A stretch of 64,000 bases of DNA from Sistotremastrum niveocremeum HHB9708 (taxonomy: Eukaryota > Basidiomycota > Agaricomycetes > Sistotremastrales > Sistotremastraceae): positions 9,515-73,514 of the forward strand of contig KV419444.1 of NCBI GenBank assembly GCA_001630475.1, in the 5' to 3' direction. Below, one piece after another: positions 46,630 to 58,115 of the stretch. A program made the position numbers and the translations under genes. Position 1 is the first letter of the stretch. Each line of letters starts with the position of its first letter. The notes below the pieces were generated by a model. The model ran no database searches and was not told the DNA's origin. It saw nothing but the letters and a program-made list of their open reading frames with translations.

Positions 46630-49207
46630 TTATTTGTTTCCAATCATCTTGATTTCCTTGAACTTGTCCTTCTCCTTGGGACAGATGATATCTGGCTCTT
46701 GCACAGACAAGCTAAGAACTTGTTAGACACAATCTTTCTTGTGATGAGAAAGCCACTGCATACATCTGCATCTGAAACAGGGGTTAGTGATAGATGGCAG
46801 AAGAGAATGTGTAAAACTCACAAAAAACTGGGGTGGGAATAGAGACTGCAGAAGTTGCCCTAGCATAGTTATAGCAAAGACCATTACAGAAGCTTTGGAG
46901 AGAGTCAGATGTAAAAGCATTTTCATCATGCAAAACTGTGTAGTGGGAAGGCCTGCTGGCTGTCAAAAAATTGTCATTATTATTTTCCCAAAAGAATTAA
47001 CCCCAAACTCACTCCCCAACCTTCCATTATGAGACAGCAGGTACCAGTCTTTGATCTTGGTATTGGGAGTGGAGATCACATTGTCCACAATGAACCCAGC
47101 TGGTGCATTCTTCTGTCCCTGCTGGCCATTTTGTGGGAAAAACCTAACATGGTGCCTTTTGCCTACAACAACATAAGTGAATGTGGGCTTGGGCCCTGTA
47201 AGGTTGTTCTTGGCCATGAAGGTCTCAATCCCCACTGCAACATTATATTATTCTGGGCAGTGATATCAGAAAAGCAGTACTTCTGACCTTTGATATCTGC
47301 AATCTCTGCAATACCAGTGGTCAAAAATTCTCCTTCACTGATTCCATCTCTGAAGAAATAGATCTTTTGGGGACATTTTATATCCAGTTTTTGTACAGCC
47401 TGAAGAAGAAAATATCCTTGCTCAGTAATTGAACAATATACAACCAATCAACAGACCTGAAATTTCTTGAACATCTCAAGAAGATACTAACAGCAAAATG
47501 CAATCAGTTGCTCAGTTTACAGTGAAACTTATGATCACAGACCTCAATACTGGAAGCCAAGTCCACAATCTGCTCCACTCTAGCTTGTTGAATATTTGAA
47601 GATGCCACAAATTTAGTGCCATTTGCATCAACTGAACCCACAACAGCACTCATAGATGGAAGAGTAGACCCAGGACCAGGGTGACTAACATCAGCACCTT
47701 GAAATCAGGTGCATCAATAAAAAGCAGAGGTACAGAGTCTAGGTAATTGACAGACCTATAACCATGGATGGTGCCTTCTTCATTATTTTACCAACTTCAG
47801 AAGAAGTAAAATTTGTCCCATCTTGTTTGACATTGATCCTTATTGTGGCAGGGTATCATCAGCATTGCATTCATTTTTTTTACTAACAGTACACACTTTA
47901 ATCTTCACACCTTAGTCAGATTATCATTGCTTACAGATGAAGAATATTCAACTTACAACACATTTTTGCAGTATTGTGCATTTCTGTTCACCAATCCTTT
48001 CTTACACTTCTCACCAATCTGAGCAAAGAATCAATGAGAGTAATGCAGAGCTGAGATGACATACAAGGCATTGAGTGGGAAATCCATGCACCACATCTCC
48101 ATAGTGTTTCACAGCAGCATAAAGATCATCTGCAGCTGGAGGAAGAATGACAATAATGAGGGCACTTCTTGCTCCAGGTGCACCTTCATTCAGTGCCATC
48201 TGGTTTGCAGCTTGCAGTTGCTGTAATTGATCAGTCACAGATTGTTTGGAATTATATCTAAGGTCCATCACTCACCTGACTAATATTTCCTTGACCATTT
48301 TGGTGCATAACAGGAGGAGTTGATTTGTAAAATCCTGCAGTGAAGACATAATTGGAAATCTGAATCAAGATTTATATGAACTCACTCAATGCTGGAAGAG
48401 GGCATGGATGAGCATCAAACTGTATTGTACACAAAAGAATTGCTCACAAAATTGCTTGGCTGTTTCAGTCAATTGTTGACAGAATCCAGCAGCATCATTA
48501 TCTGTGAATCTTGCGTCATATATGACCACTACCCATGCACCAATCTGTGCTGGTTGATACAATGCAAAGTTTCTGATATTCCATTGTCCATCATTTGGAG
48601 TCTGTTGTTGCAAGTTAAATGAGTTGAGTACTGCAAAAACTGAACAGAATGAAGACAAATTTTACCATTGTTTGATTTGCAGCAAGATGTATGGTTGGAG
48701 GTTTCAAAAGGTGACCATCTACTTGCAATGGAATTTTTGCTACCTGTATCCCTGCTTCACGAACAAAAGGTGAGGTGTCATACTTGAAAATATTGCCAGC
48801 TTCCATGATTGAGCAGAGACAGCGTTCAGGTCCATCACTGGAAAATGCAAGCATTTTTGGTCTGCTCTCCTGTGGAAGTTGTCCTCTGAACATCTGTCCA
48901 GGAACAACAACACAAAGCTCTATAGGCACAACAGCACCACTTTGGAGGTGCACAGCAATGATGTTTGGATGCTGAATTTGAATATCATACACAGCATGAT
49001 AATAGTTCTGTATAACTGTCAGTATGTTGTGTTCAGCACTCTCAGAATTGAGATGAAGCACCTGCACTGTCATCTCATTTCCATCCTTTTCAAAAACAAA
49101 CTGAGATCCTTCAGGCACAATGTCCTGAATAGTTCCCATTTTATTGGCAGGATTAGTTCCCAAGTGGGTGAATTGAATCTTCACCCCCTGCAGAAATTTT
49201 GACAGTG
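46452..49207. other. CpG-depleted block (three CpG in 2,756 bp)
   Basis: Counting by eye, CpG occurs only at 48514, 48760 and 48823 between 46451 and 49208. Neighbouring DNA has several CpG per 60-base line (for example five in 50041-50100). GC content falls only moderately. The block covers half of PAZ, L2, MID, PIWI and the 3' flank of the Argonaute gene, introns included. TpG and CpA are abundant. The pattern fits long-term deamination of methylated CpG. Confidence 0.9.
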
Positions 49208-50370
49208 CGGATTGACAGCGTGGGGACAAATGAGCAAGATCTCGAGGATTTCTGATACCTTCAAAGTCTCGGACAAACGACATGATGAGATAAAACAGTG
49301 GTCCCGATTGATACCTAACACGGAAGTGAGCTCCGATACTGCTTCGAGTTGCATAGCAAATCGGAATCTTACATTGCTGTAGCTGTTACATCGAGATTGA
49401 CAAGCAACGTCTTGGCAACCGGTCTGACACTTCTTTTGGGGAATCAGTCACTGAGTAAACACATCTCAATGTGTTACGTACTGAGCATATCCCCTCCATA
49501 ACTCGAGGCCGCCACCTAGCTCCTGGCGCCCATGCTCGACGAAGATGGCGCGGGGTGTGTGTGGGTGTATCCTGTCAGAGCCGTGTATTCAAGTCAGATC
49601 CGTCACGGTCTCCTTCATGAGAAACCAAACATACATGACGGGAGCCTGGCGCAAAACAACATTGCAGTAGAGGATCGTTAACAGCGCTTGATTATACTCA
49701 TTCTCGGTAAGATTAGGGTCGGATTGCAGAAATCTTCCGAGAAACCTGCCATCGACGACGAACGTTAAGAGGGGTGTGTCGATAAATGACATGCTCACTT
49801 GGTGTCAATATCATTGACTTGTCTAATTATGATTTCCGTTTGTTTCGGAGGGGGGCGCCCCTGTACCCCATCAGAGAATCCGATTTGGAACTGTGTGGTG
49901 TATCGTAAAACCCTCGAAGACAACAGATCAAAGAACTCACTGTAGCAATGGCTCCCAAAGAGAGTCGTTTGAGAGAGAATAGACTGGACATCCCGTCGAA
50001 GGGACAGATAGGCTCAAAGACGTTTGCATGTTTGATTTGCCTGGAGCAGGAACACGTCGAATTGAATGCGATTTCGGATGCAAGTGATGCGTCAGAAACG
50101 TACAGACGATTGATGAGCTTCTGTCGACCGAAATGCCTCCCAGAAGGCGGCGGGTCGAATGCTGCGACGGTTTTAGGCGTGGATATGGGATAGATAGGGC
50201 GCATATACTTACCCACTAAAAACCGACCGGAGTGAGACCAACGATATTGTTCCGGAGAAATCCTTTCACGCACCATCATAATGATATATTATCCCCTTTG
50301 GCAGTCCTTCAATCTTGAACATGTTTGTGAGAGCTTTGTAAGGCGTGCCGTCTGGTCCACGATAAGCCAT
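46630..50370 (-). CDS. Argonaute protein (N, PAZ, MID and PIWI domains)
   Basis: This is the effector of RNA silencing that binds small RNAs. Spliced exons give [20 protein letters not shown] and GIIYHYD (N domain), FEPICPFDG and [11 protein letters not shown], and NVVLRQAP. L1 reads [37 protein letters not shown] reads [25 protein letters not shown] with [27 protein letters not shown]2 contains [17 protein letters not shown] reads [36 protein letters not shown] reads [46 protein letters not shown] and PTPVFYADV. Asp-Glu-Asp-Asp positions of the slicer site are all occupied. The C-terminus after YADV is unclear and lacks the usual aromatic end. Many 45-65 nt introns interrupt the gene. From 49207 leftward the gene is nearly CpG-free, while its 5' third is not. 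The frame is open throughout, which argues for function. Confidence 0.85.
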
Positions 50371-51109
50371 GGTTGGTATCAATAAAGTTGAATAAACGGC
50401 TAATCAAGACACGCAATCAGAACTTGAGAAGAAAGGAACATTTGTATAGAGACTTACTTGTTGTGATTCGATTTTTGGACGCGTCAAACTGAACAGTAAG
50501 AGATGCAACAAAGAGGAATTGAAATGGAGGACAGAGACCGCGCCTCGTTATTTGTACCAAGATTGAGGAGCGGTCACTCCGTGTCACAATAAACAAAGCG
50601 TCACCTTCACTCTTTTCCTCCTTCCTTGGATCCGTCTGGGAGCCCTGGACACGTTTGCTACTATACTCAAGACTAGCCGAGTCGACGTCGCGAATGCTCC
50701 AATGAGATGGACCCGAATTCAATCGCGTATTTCATCTCACCAATCGAATGATCTGATTTAGCGTCGTTTCCCCCTGCTCACCTGCGCAATTTTCAAAAAG
50801 ATGGTGAAAGAATGGCCGAGTTCTCATCTCGCCACACGTGAATCAAAAACTTCTTTCGATGAATTGAGCGGGGAAAAAATCAATATACTTGTGCCTGGTA
50901 CTCCAGCATCAATCCCGTCATCTCTCGACTCTGAGTCTTGCAACTAAAATTTCTCGGACTGCGCATGCGCAACCGGACGGGGAATCTCTCTCTCAGCCCC
51001 TATTATGTATTCCAGTTTGCATCACGAGATTTGGGTCCACGACCTCTCACATAATGTTATTCAGAATACTCGAGTATATTGGTAAACCCCCGATGCCTAT
51101 TTTATTTCT
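50371..51109. other. Argonaute upstream region
   Basis: This 739-bp spacer has normal CpG frequency. A consensus intron donor (caag/gtaagt-like, about 50448-50460) and a possible acceptor close to the Argonaute start suggest a 5' leader intron. A short upstream coding exon cannot be excluded. No other gene was recognised. Confidence 0.5.
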
Positions 51110-54100
51110 CTATCGCCGGCTCCCTATTTGACCAAATACTCTTCCCACAACAGTGACGACTCTACTCAATCCCACAAGCAACCCGATCGCAACTCCAACA
51201 TCAACCGCTATGACTCCAGCTGCAGCCGCCATAAACCTGGGCGCAAAGACCTTCCAAACCATCAAATGTCTCCTCAAAAACGCCGCTGCCAACGCACTCC
51301 CCAACAACAAGCTCACGAAATACGCTGATACACCCACACCAACTCTCAATGCATTCTTGGATACCGAACGCGATTGGCTAGGATCAGGAAGCGGGACGAC
51401 GTTCCATGATGCGATGAGGGCCGAAGCCATTGCAAAGAATATGTGGGGACCGAACGTATTGAGGATGACGAGGATGGGTGATACAAAAGCTGTCTTTGAG
51501 GATGTCAACAGGAAAGCCGTTTTCCACTGGATGGATGGAAATGTGGATTGATGGCCGGTTGCAAAGAATGTATGAAGAGCGAGTAAGGAAGGAAAAATGA
51601 GCTCCGACGAGAACTGAGGCGTGCTTTCTGAACCGGGTGATGTATTTAACGACTCTATAGCATTGCCAGGCGAAGTGGCTTTCGCAACGGCAGCGTTGAG
51701 CGATTTGATATCCCGTACACTGTCGACGATTTCAAGCCAGGAAAGGAAAGCGATAAGCCCAAGGGAGAGTGTCACTTGACCCGTAAGCTGAGTATCAACA
51801 TATAGGAGTGAAAAGAACAGAAGGATGAAAATGAGGTATGGTGACCCAAAGGTATTCGCAAATCCAATAATTTGGACTTGTGTAGTGCCTCCCGTTTCCG
51901 TCGGTGGCTGCCGTTGAACTTTGAGGCATAAGGGAAATATCCACCATATAGATAGCCCGCCGAAAGATACGGAGACCATTGCCGCCCAGGAAATAGCCGA
52001 TCGACATTGTCGAAAAACCGATGCATACTGTTCGCCGCCGATCAAGGAGGTCTCGGCCCATTCCAGCATCCAACAAATACTTCCCGCGACCCATACCGCT
52101 CGGAAGAAGTATTCTAGGAAGACTGGCGCAAGCTCTTGGTCGCTTTTGCTGATCTGTAAGAATCTTCTCACGGTGTTCGGTAACGTCAAGGTGACGGGAA
52201 GAACAAGAATGAGGATAAGAAGAGGGGGAGCGGCTAGGCTTGATGAAGCATAGAAGGTTACGCGACAATAGGGCTGTTGTTCTTCCCTGCAGACCGTACT
52301 CAGCGCCATCAACCGAACGCAGAGTGCACATAATAACGAAAATCCGATTACTCGATAGCGTAATCGAGGGGTCGGGGCTGATATGCCTGTAAGAAGATTG
52401 GGAGCGATGGCAGAGAGTGCCAAGTAGAGGACGATTCGATCCTCCCAGAAAGTGAAAGAGTTCGAGAAGAAGGATATCGAATGTAAGATCAGGATAAGCG
52501 GGAGGGAAGGAAGTGAGTCGAAAGAAGGACGAGTGAAATCAATGACGGCCAAGGAGACCGCTGCGGCGATAAGCCATACAGTCAGTTCCAGCGCCGAAAT
52601 CCCTATTGGGCCTAGAGTTCCAAGACCAAATCCCAATGAAGCCGCAAAAGACATTGCGATCAAGGCACGTCTTGAGATCACAAATGTCCAAGATTCCCAC
52701 TCTGACTCTTGGAGTTGTTCAAGCTTCTTGAAGAATTGCCATGCCACAACCAAGCTGGCGACGATGACAGAAAGTCCAAGTATCATCAAGATACTGTTGA
52801 ACTGTGCCCAGAGATGCCGGCAAACGATTAACGCATGCCTCACGAAAAGTGCATGACCCGCTCCTGTACTGGCTTCGGCGAATGTTTGCTCCAGGCCTTC
52901 CCAAGCACCATCAAGTTCTGCTCCTGAAGCACTGGCTCGATAAGCCTCGAGGTATCTGTGAACTTGCTCGCCGTTGAGACGAAGAGCTGTGGCGAGCAAG
53001 TCGGGGGCTTCGTCGGTGCGGATGAAAAGCTCGGGAATGACGGTGCCAAGGTTGTTAAAAGGTATGGGTAAACCTAGTAAAAGGGCGAGTGTGGGGACAA
53101 TATCGATTTGCTGAACCGATCGGTGCGGGTTTGGCATCCCAGGGAATGAAGTTTTAGAAAGTAGGGACGAGGGAATAGATGGTGAAGACTCGAGGGTAGG
53201 GATAGAAAGAGCAGAGGATTTAGAGTAAATCCACAATGCACTCGAGGTTTCATGCACCCCGTCTCCTCCATGATCCCCTCGAAGGTCCATCCCGTGATCG
53301 CCCATGACTACGAGGAGAGTATCGTCGTCTGCATATCCACATCAAATAGAGTCAACGCATTGGATGATACTGAACCTACCGATTTTGTCCACAAGAGAGC
53401 GCAGAACGGAGTCCATCTGTTTAAGCTTCGCATGCATCGCCTCATGAGACGGGCCAAGCCTATGACCAACATGGTCTACGCCAAGGAAGTGGCCGACTAT
53501 GAAATCCCACTGATACGCGGCTCGTTGTGTAACCAAGGGAAACAGATGACGTATAACGCCTTCATCCACCGTATGAAGATCCTCGACGTTGAATGAATCG
53601 TACGGGAATGTCATGTTGGGGTGGAATGACGTCGGGAAGACAGACATCCAAGTATCATCGCCCATAAATGCTACCTAGAGACAAGGTCTGTTTGGATGAA
53701 TGTGCGTAGACAACAGACTCGGAATGAAGAAAAATCTACCTTTTTGCCCTGATTTCTTAATTGTCTAATGATTGAATCTTCATCGATTTCGCTTCCCGCG
53801 AAATTCGAGCCCAAGTCCACGAACGTGGGCAATGACCCAGTCGTGATTCCTTTTATGCGCTGCAACGTCGTCGTTGGTGGATCGGAGTACGCGTTGAATA
53901 TGAAGCTCCTATCAGGAAACTTCTCGGTCAGCTCTCCCGGGAGCGTCAGGACACCATGGTGATGGGGTGATTTGGGTGAAGGATAGGTCGGCGAGACGAA
54001 GTCAAATCTTAAGGCATCAATGATGAGCACTATAGCTCTTTTATGTGTCGGTTCCATCGTACACTGGGATAATGGATGGCATCCTGAAATTTCAGATAGT

Positions 54101-54201
54101 GAAAGGCGAGTGAGAAGGAAGCCCCGGGTGAAAAGCCACAACCCAATTCCATGCAATGAGAACAAGATGACGAGGATTATTGTGGTGACATAGCGAGCCA
54201 T
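51110..54201 (-). CDS. GPI13: GPI ethanolamine phosphate transferase 3 (GPI13/PIG-O)
   Basis: This ER membrane enzyme adds the bridging ethanolamine phosphate to the third mannose of the GPI anchor precursor. An N-terminal helix (VTTIILVILFSLHGIGLWLF) anchors a lumenal alkaline-phosphatase-like domain. Its metal and catalytic motifs are LIIDALRFDFV, TTTLQRIKGITTGSLPTF (nucleophile Thr region), AFMGDDTWMSVFP, HFLGVDHVGHRLGP and VVMGDHGMDLRGDHGGDG. A long C-terminal half of about 700 residues carries many hydrophobic helices, including SWAAMVSVSFGGLSIWWIF, and ends GQIGSRR at 51110. The DALRFDF motif and GDHGGD arrangement match PIG-O/Gpi13 rather than Mcd4 or Gpi7. Introns lie at about 53302-53360 and 53665-53740. 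Total length is near 980 aa. Confidence 0.88.
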
Positions 54202-54324
54202 GGAATCAAAGCCTCTATGCCAGCAGCTGGATGGGCGTTTGAATCAGAAGGAAGGAATGTACAGGTTGGAGAGCTTGAGGGGCAGAACACAGCGTATTCG
54301 GAAGCGTGAGAGCGGATATCGGAG
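54202..54324. promoter_or_regulatory. Divergent promoter of GPI13 and RIT1
   Basis: Only 123 bp lie between the two oppositely oriented start codons. No specific element was identified. Confidence 0.45.
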
Positions 54325-56036
54325 ATGACTTCAGTGCAGGAGGCTCTCAAAGAAATACGCTTAGAGTCTTTCGACTTTTCAAATCGCATTCAATCAATCG
54401 ACCAGGACGCCCGGTTCATAACAGAAGTTGGATCCTCGTATAAACTCCCCCTTTTTCGTGCGTGGCATGCATAAACTATCAGGTTACCTCACTGGAACTT
54501 GAATTCACTTGCAGCCAACCTACGATGCGGCGCATGGTATACGGACCCAGAAATCGTCAGTTGTATCTATGTGGCTGGATTCTATATTGACAGAAGAACT
54601 TAGAGCCAAAAAGATGCGGCATACTTCAAATCAACGGATGGACACATCCACAACTGGTCTTTCAACCTTCGCCGACCCAACCTCCACTTACTACTCTACA
54701 TCTTAGAATACGGAGGGTACGATTGCCAGCTAACACCCGTTATTCAAACTTCTCATATTTGCCTCAGGTTGCTAATTGTTGATTCGACGACCCGAGGCAA
54801 ACGTCTCCCAGACGCACTTTCCAAAACCGTTCCAATATGGTGTGCCACCATCAACCGTGCCATCCAGATCCGAGGTTGTCCTTTGAACTGGGATTCAGAT
54901 CTATATACACCCCCGAGTGTGGTCAGTCAAAGTGAACATACCCAGATAGAAACTTTCATCGACGGTTGGGCTCGAGATCTTCTGGTGAGCTTGGTTCTTA
55001 CTTGCAGTTTTGGCAGATCTCTGACTCAACCTCGAGATCTAGGCATCTTTTTATGATCTTCCTCGTTTGCTCAAACCACTGCGTCCAATCTGGATTACTC
55101 CGGAAACCACTAGACTTCCAGTCATAGACTCCGATGGTCCGTTTTACCCCGTCATATGCATTTCTGCATCCCGAGTGATGGAAGCTGGAACGAATCTACG
55201 AGAAGGAGGCTTCACCTACGTCCAAGGAGCCGGGGACGATCACGAAACCTGGTCGAAGGTAGGTCCTCTCTCTCTTGTGAATCCAAGGTCTGAACATTCA
55301 AAAGGGGATTACACCCGATCTATTCTGGAAGCATCGCTCAGAGCTCGTCCAAACAGATCGCGATGGTATAGACCAGCTTATATCGCGTATACTCTCGAGC
55401 AAACCATCGCCGAGTGATTCCTCGCATCAACCTGCCGAGAAGATACCCGTCGAAAGCATTTTATCTAATATCACCCCTGTCAAACATGTCAATTCTTGTC
55501 TCTCGATCGCCAAGCTCTCTTCGTTCGATGTTGAACGATTCTCAGATTTGATCCTGCCTGATAACACCACCGCATTCATCCTCATCTCGCCCACTCCACC
55601 TCCGTCGCTCTTGACGAATCCTGTTACATACCCTAGCACCTCAAACATCCTCCTTCATCATCTTCCCCCTGGAAAGAAAGGCCAACTGTCATTTTTGACT
55701 TCTTTACTTCCCACCTGCCTCCCCTTCATAGGTCGCAACCTCCACGACAAGAACAAGATACTGATTGCGTGCGAGTCTGGGAAGGATGCCAGCGTTGGGC
55801 TCGCTCTGGCCGCTTTGCAGCTCTATTTCAACAATTTAGGAGACCCCATCGAAGGCGATATAGGAGAAGTTGATGTCAGCAAGGCTTCGCTGCAAATGAG
55901 ACTACAATGGATTGTCGCTTCGAGACCAGAGGCGAATCCCTCCAGGACGACATTAAAGAGAGTTAACGAATATCTGATGAGTGATAGATCGTTTCGGTCG
56001 GTCCATGCTACAAGTACTCAGTCGGGGGTCTCGTAA
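54325..56036 (+). CDS. RIT1: tRNA A64-2'-O-ribosylphosphate transferase (RIT1)
   Basis: This enzyme marks initiator methionine tRNA by transferring ribosyl phosphate to A64, keeping it out of elongation. The start MTSVQEALKEIRLESFDFSNRIQSIDQD (54325) matches the family opening, and splicing gives LRCGAWYTDPEIVS, then an AYFKSTDGHIHNWSFNLRRPNLHLLLYI-type block. The catalytic-domain signature is LLIVDSTTRGKRLPDALSKTVPIWCATINRAI, followed by IWITPETTRLP, VICISASRVME and GFTYVQGAGDDHETWSKGLTPDLFW. The C-terminal dual-specificity-phosphatase-like domain contains KILIACESGKDASVGLALAALQLYF, in which the Cys-loop keeps its cysteine. The protein ends near VHATSTQSGVS at 56036. Introns are near 54455-54513, 54557-54610, 54719-54770, 54985-55042 and 55259-55307. 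Length is near 480 aa. Confidence 0.88.
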
Positions 56037-56091
56037 CATTGCTTCTGCGAACGGCTCCATGTAACTGACGATGTATGTACAATACGAATGA

Positions 56092-57611
56092 CTATCTAGG
56101 ATAGCCGTTCCCCATCTGCTTCGGTCGGGATCCAATGCTTTTCCAACCATTATCAGCTCTCCCCGTTCTCCCCGCAGTATTATTATTACCCTTCTTATTA
56201 CCGTCCCCTCGCCCGCCCATATTAAGCATAGGTCCGCCTGTATTTCCATTCCCTTTTATCGCATCAGGGCCAATGGTTAGGCCGAAACCGTCTAGACTAC
56301 GCCTATACTCCTCGTCAAGAACATAGCCATTAGCCACAAATTCATCCCAGGTCGGCGACTTCGGGCGCGGACCAACGGCCGGTCTGACCCACGGAGTCGA
56401 AGTAGGATCTGGTCCCCAACTGGGGGTCGTAGGTCGAACGGCTTTCCACTTGGCGACTTTGTGGTTAAGAAATGCATCATCAGGGAAACACAGTCTAGTT
56501 TCCTCCTGGACATCTTCTTCGTCATCTTCATTCCAATCGCTTGTTGTCTCCCAGGCATTTTCAAATTCGACGTCTTCTAATGCCACGCCGGATATATTAG
56601 AGGAAGTAGAATTATTGAGGGGTTTTGTCGAGGTGGAGGCTGATGTTGAGGCTGAGGTGGAGGGGGCTGATGTAGGGTCGGAGGAGTCTTCTGGAAGAGG
56701 GAGGAAGGAGGCTAGAGTGGGGATCTGGGGTTGTGCTGATGACCGGGGAATGGGCTGTACCCATCGTCGTTCCCGGAGTCGTTTGTGCTGCCACCTGATG
56801 AGCGCCGTGCCACGGCAAGCGAAAGAAACGGGGAACGTACTCGCTCACGATCCTGATCCATGCGTTTCAGGACCTCTGCTTGTGGAAGGACCGCAGATGG
56901 ATCGTCTGATGGCTCTTGTTCCCCTTCATAGACACTAGATATAGAAGACTGGTTAATGTGATAGTACGGCAACGGGCTGAGAATAGACGCACGAGGCTTT
57001 TTGTCGACTTAGGTCGTCTATGACACTGTCGATGAGTGTTGCATCCAGTATTCTCTTTGTTCTCCAGTTCTCGAGAATCTGAACACGTATGTCAGGCCTG
57101 GGATACTGTGGCACGGGATAGAGTCATACCTGCGTCGTACTCATGAGATTTGGCAGCCCCTGCCGTCCTGCAGGTACAACATAGTTGACAATCTTTGGCA
57201 GGTCCCGTCCAACGAATTCAAGATAGTACGGCTTCTTGGATGAAGATGAGGAAGAGGACGGATAATCCGAGAATGTCGAGAGGCATGTTTCGCAGAGGGT
57301 GTCGAGGAGGTACAGGATATTGATACGACTATTGAGTGTTCCCTAAGCCTCATCAGTTCAGATGAATGCTAACGGAATATGTATCATAGCTCACGTTCTG
57401 GCATTCCTCAAGGAGACAGTCCCAAAGATCTTCACCGTGTCTCGAAAAGTATTTCAAGGCGTACCCAACTGTGCCACGAATCGACTGCTGAGACCTGACA
57501 CGACGAAATTAGGACTCTTGGTCAACATTCCACGTATTCGCGGGGAACTAACGCATTCAAGTGTCTCAGATGCGAAACAAATTGCATTCTGACCTCAAAG
57601 CCATCCATCAT
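56092..57611 (-). CDS. CTK3: CTD kinase subunit gamma (CTK3)
   Basis: This is the third subunit of the CTDK-I complex, which phosphorylates Ser2 of the RNA polymerase II C-terminal domain. The N-terminal CID-like domain reads MMDGFEVRMQFVSHLRHLNA, then after an intron ALKYFSRHGEDLWDCLLEECQN, then GTLNSRINILYLLDTLCETCL, PYYLEFVGRDLPKIVNYVVPAGRQGLPNLMSTTQ and LENWRTKRILDATLIDSVIDDL. The C-terminal CTK3_C region reads VEFENAWETTSDWNEDDEED. Beyond it is a Gly/Asn-rich tail containing WDEFVANGYVLDEEYRRSLDGFGLTIGP. The start is at 57611 and the stop at 56092-56094, only 55 bp from the RIT1 stop. At least five introns are needed. The long Gly/Asn tail is an extension compared with the yeast protein. 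Confidence 0.8.
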
Positions 57612-58115
57612 GGCGGGAACAAGCAGGTAATCGCCGTGTCACGCGTGACAAGGAAGAGCGCCGGTCCCTGACGCTGTGATCGGCACGGGGATTGCGGTGC
57701 TTCCTTCCGAGGCTCAGATCTGAGACAATCGACTTGAGCTCGCTCGCTGCTCGTCCGGGGGCGGTTGTTTAAGAACATCGCGATCTGACTGTTTCAGACG
57801 GCCTGGACGACACTGCTGACGGTCTCCTTGGTGAGTATCGCGCACATCAGAAAGGCTGTATTCACACGGATCCTGACGCTCAGCTGATTGGACCAGCACT
57901 GGACCGGAGCGGTTGAATTTCGTTCGGTCGGCACTTTTGCTGATGCCCATTTCTTCTCTCCCGGCTCTCACTCCCAGTTGAAGCATCGACGAACCAACCC
58001 TTACCCTCCTTACTCTCGCTCTCCTATGCTTTTTTGAGGCCTCCTGGCTGCAACGAGGTCCAATTTGTATATACCATAACCGCACGCGACACACCGCAAT
58101 ACCCCATACACACGA
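57612..58115. promoter_or_regulatory. Divergent promoter region of CTK3 and the exo-glucanase gene
   Basis: This 504-bp region lies between divergent start codons. A TATATA element at 58068-58073 lies about 45 bp upstream of the glucanase ATG and may be its TATA box. No other gene is supported, although a 184-codon minus-strand frame overlaps it as a shadow. Confidence 0.45.

Noticed and set aside
46452-49207. Horizontal transfer as the cause of the CpG-poor Argonaute segment
   Set aside because: The boundary lies within one continuous exon, the frame and introns are normal for the host, and only CpG is lost. Methylation with deamination explains this more simply, although a chimaera with a paralogue is still possible.
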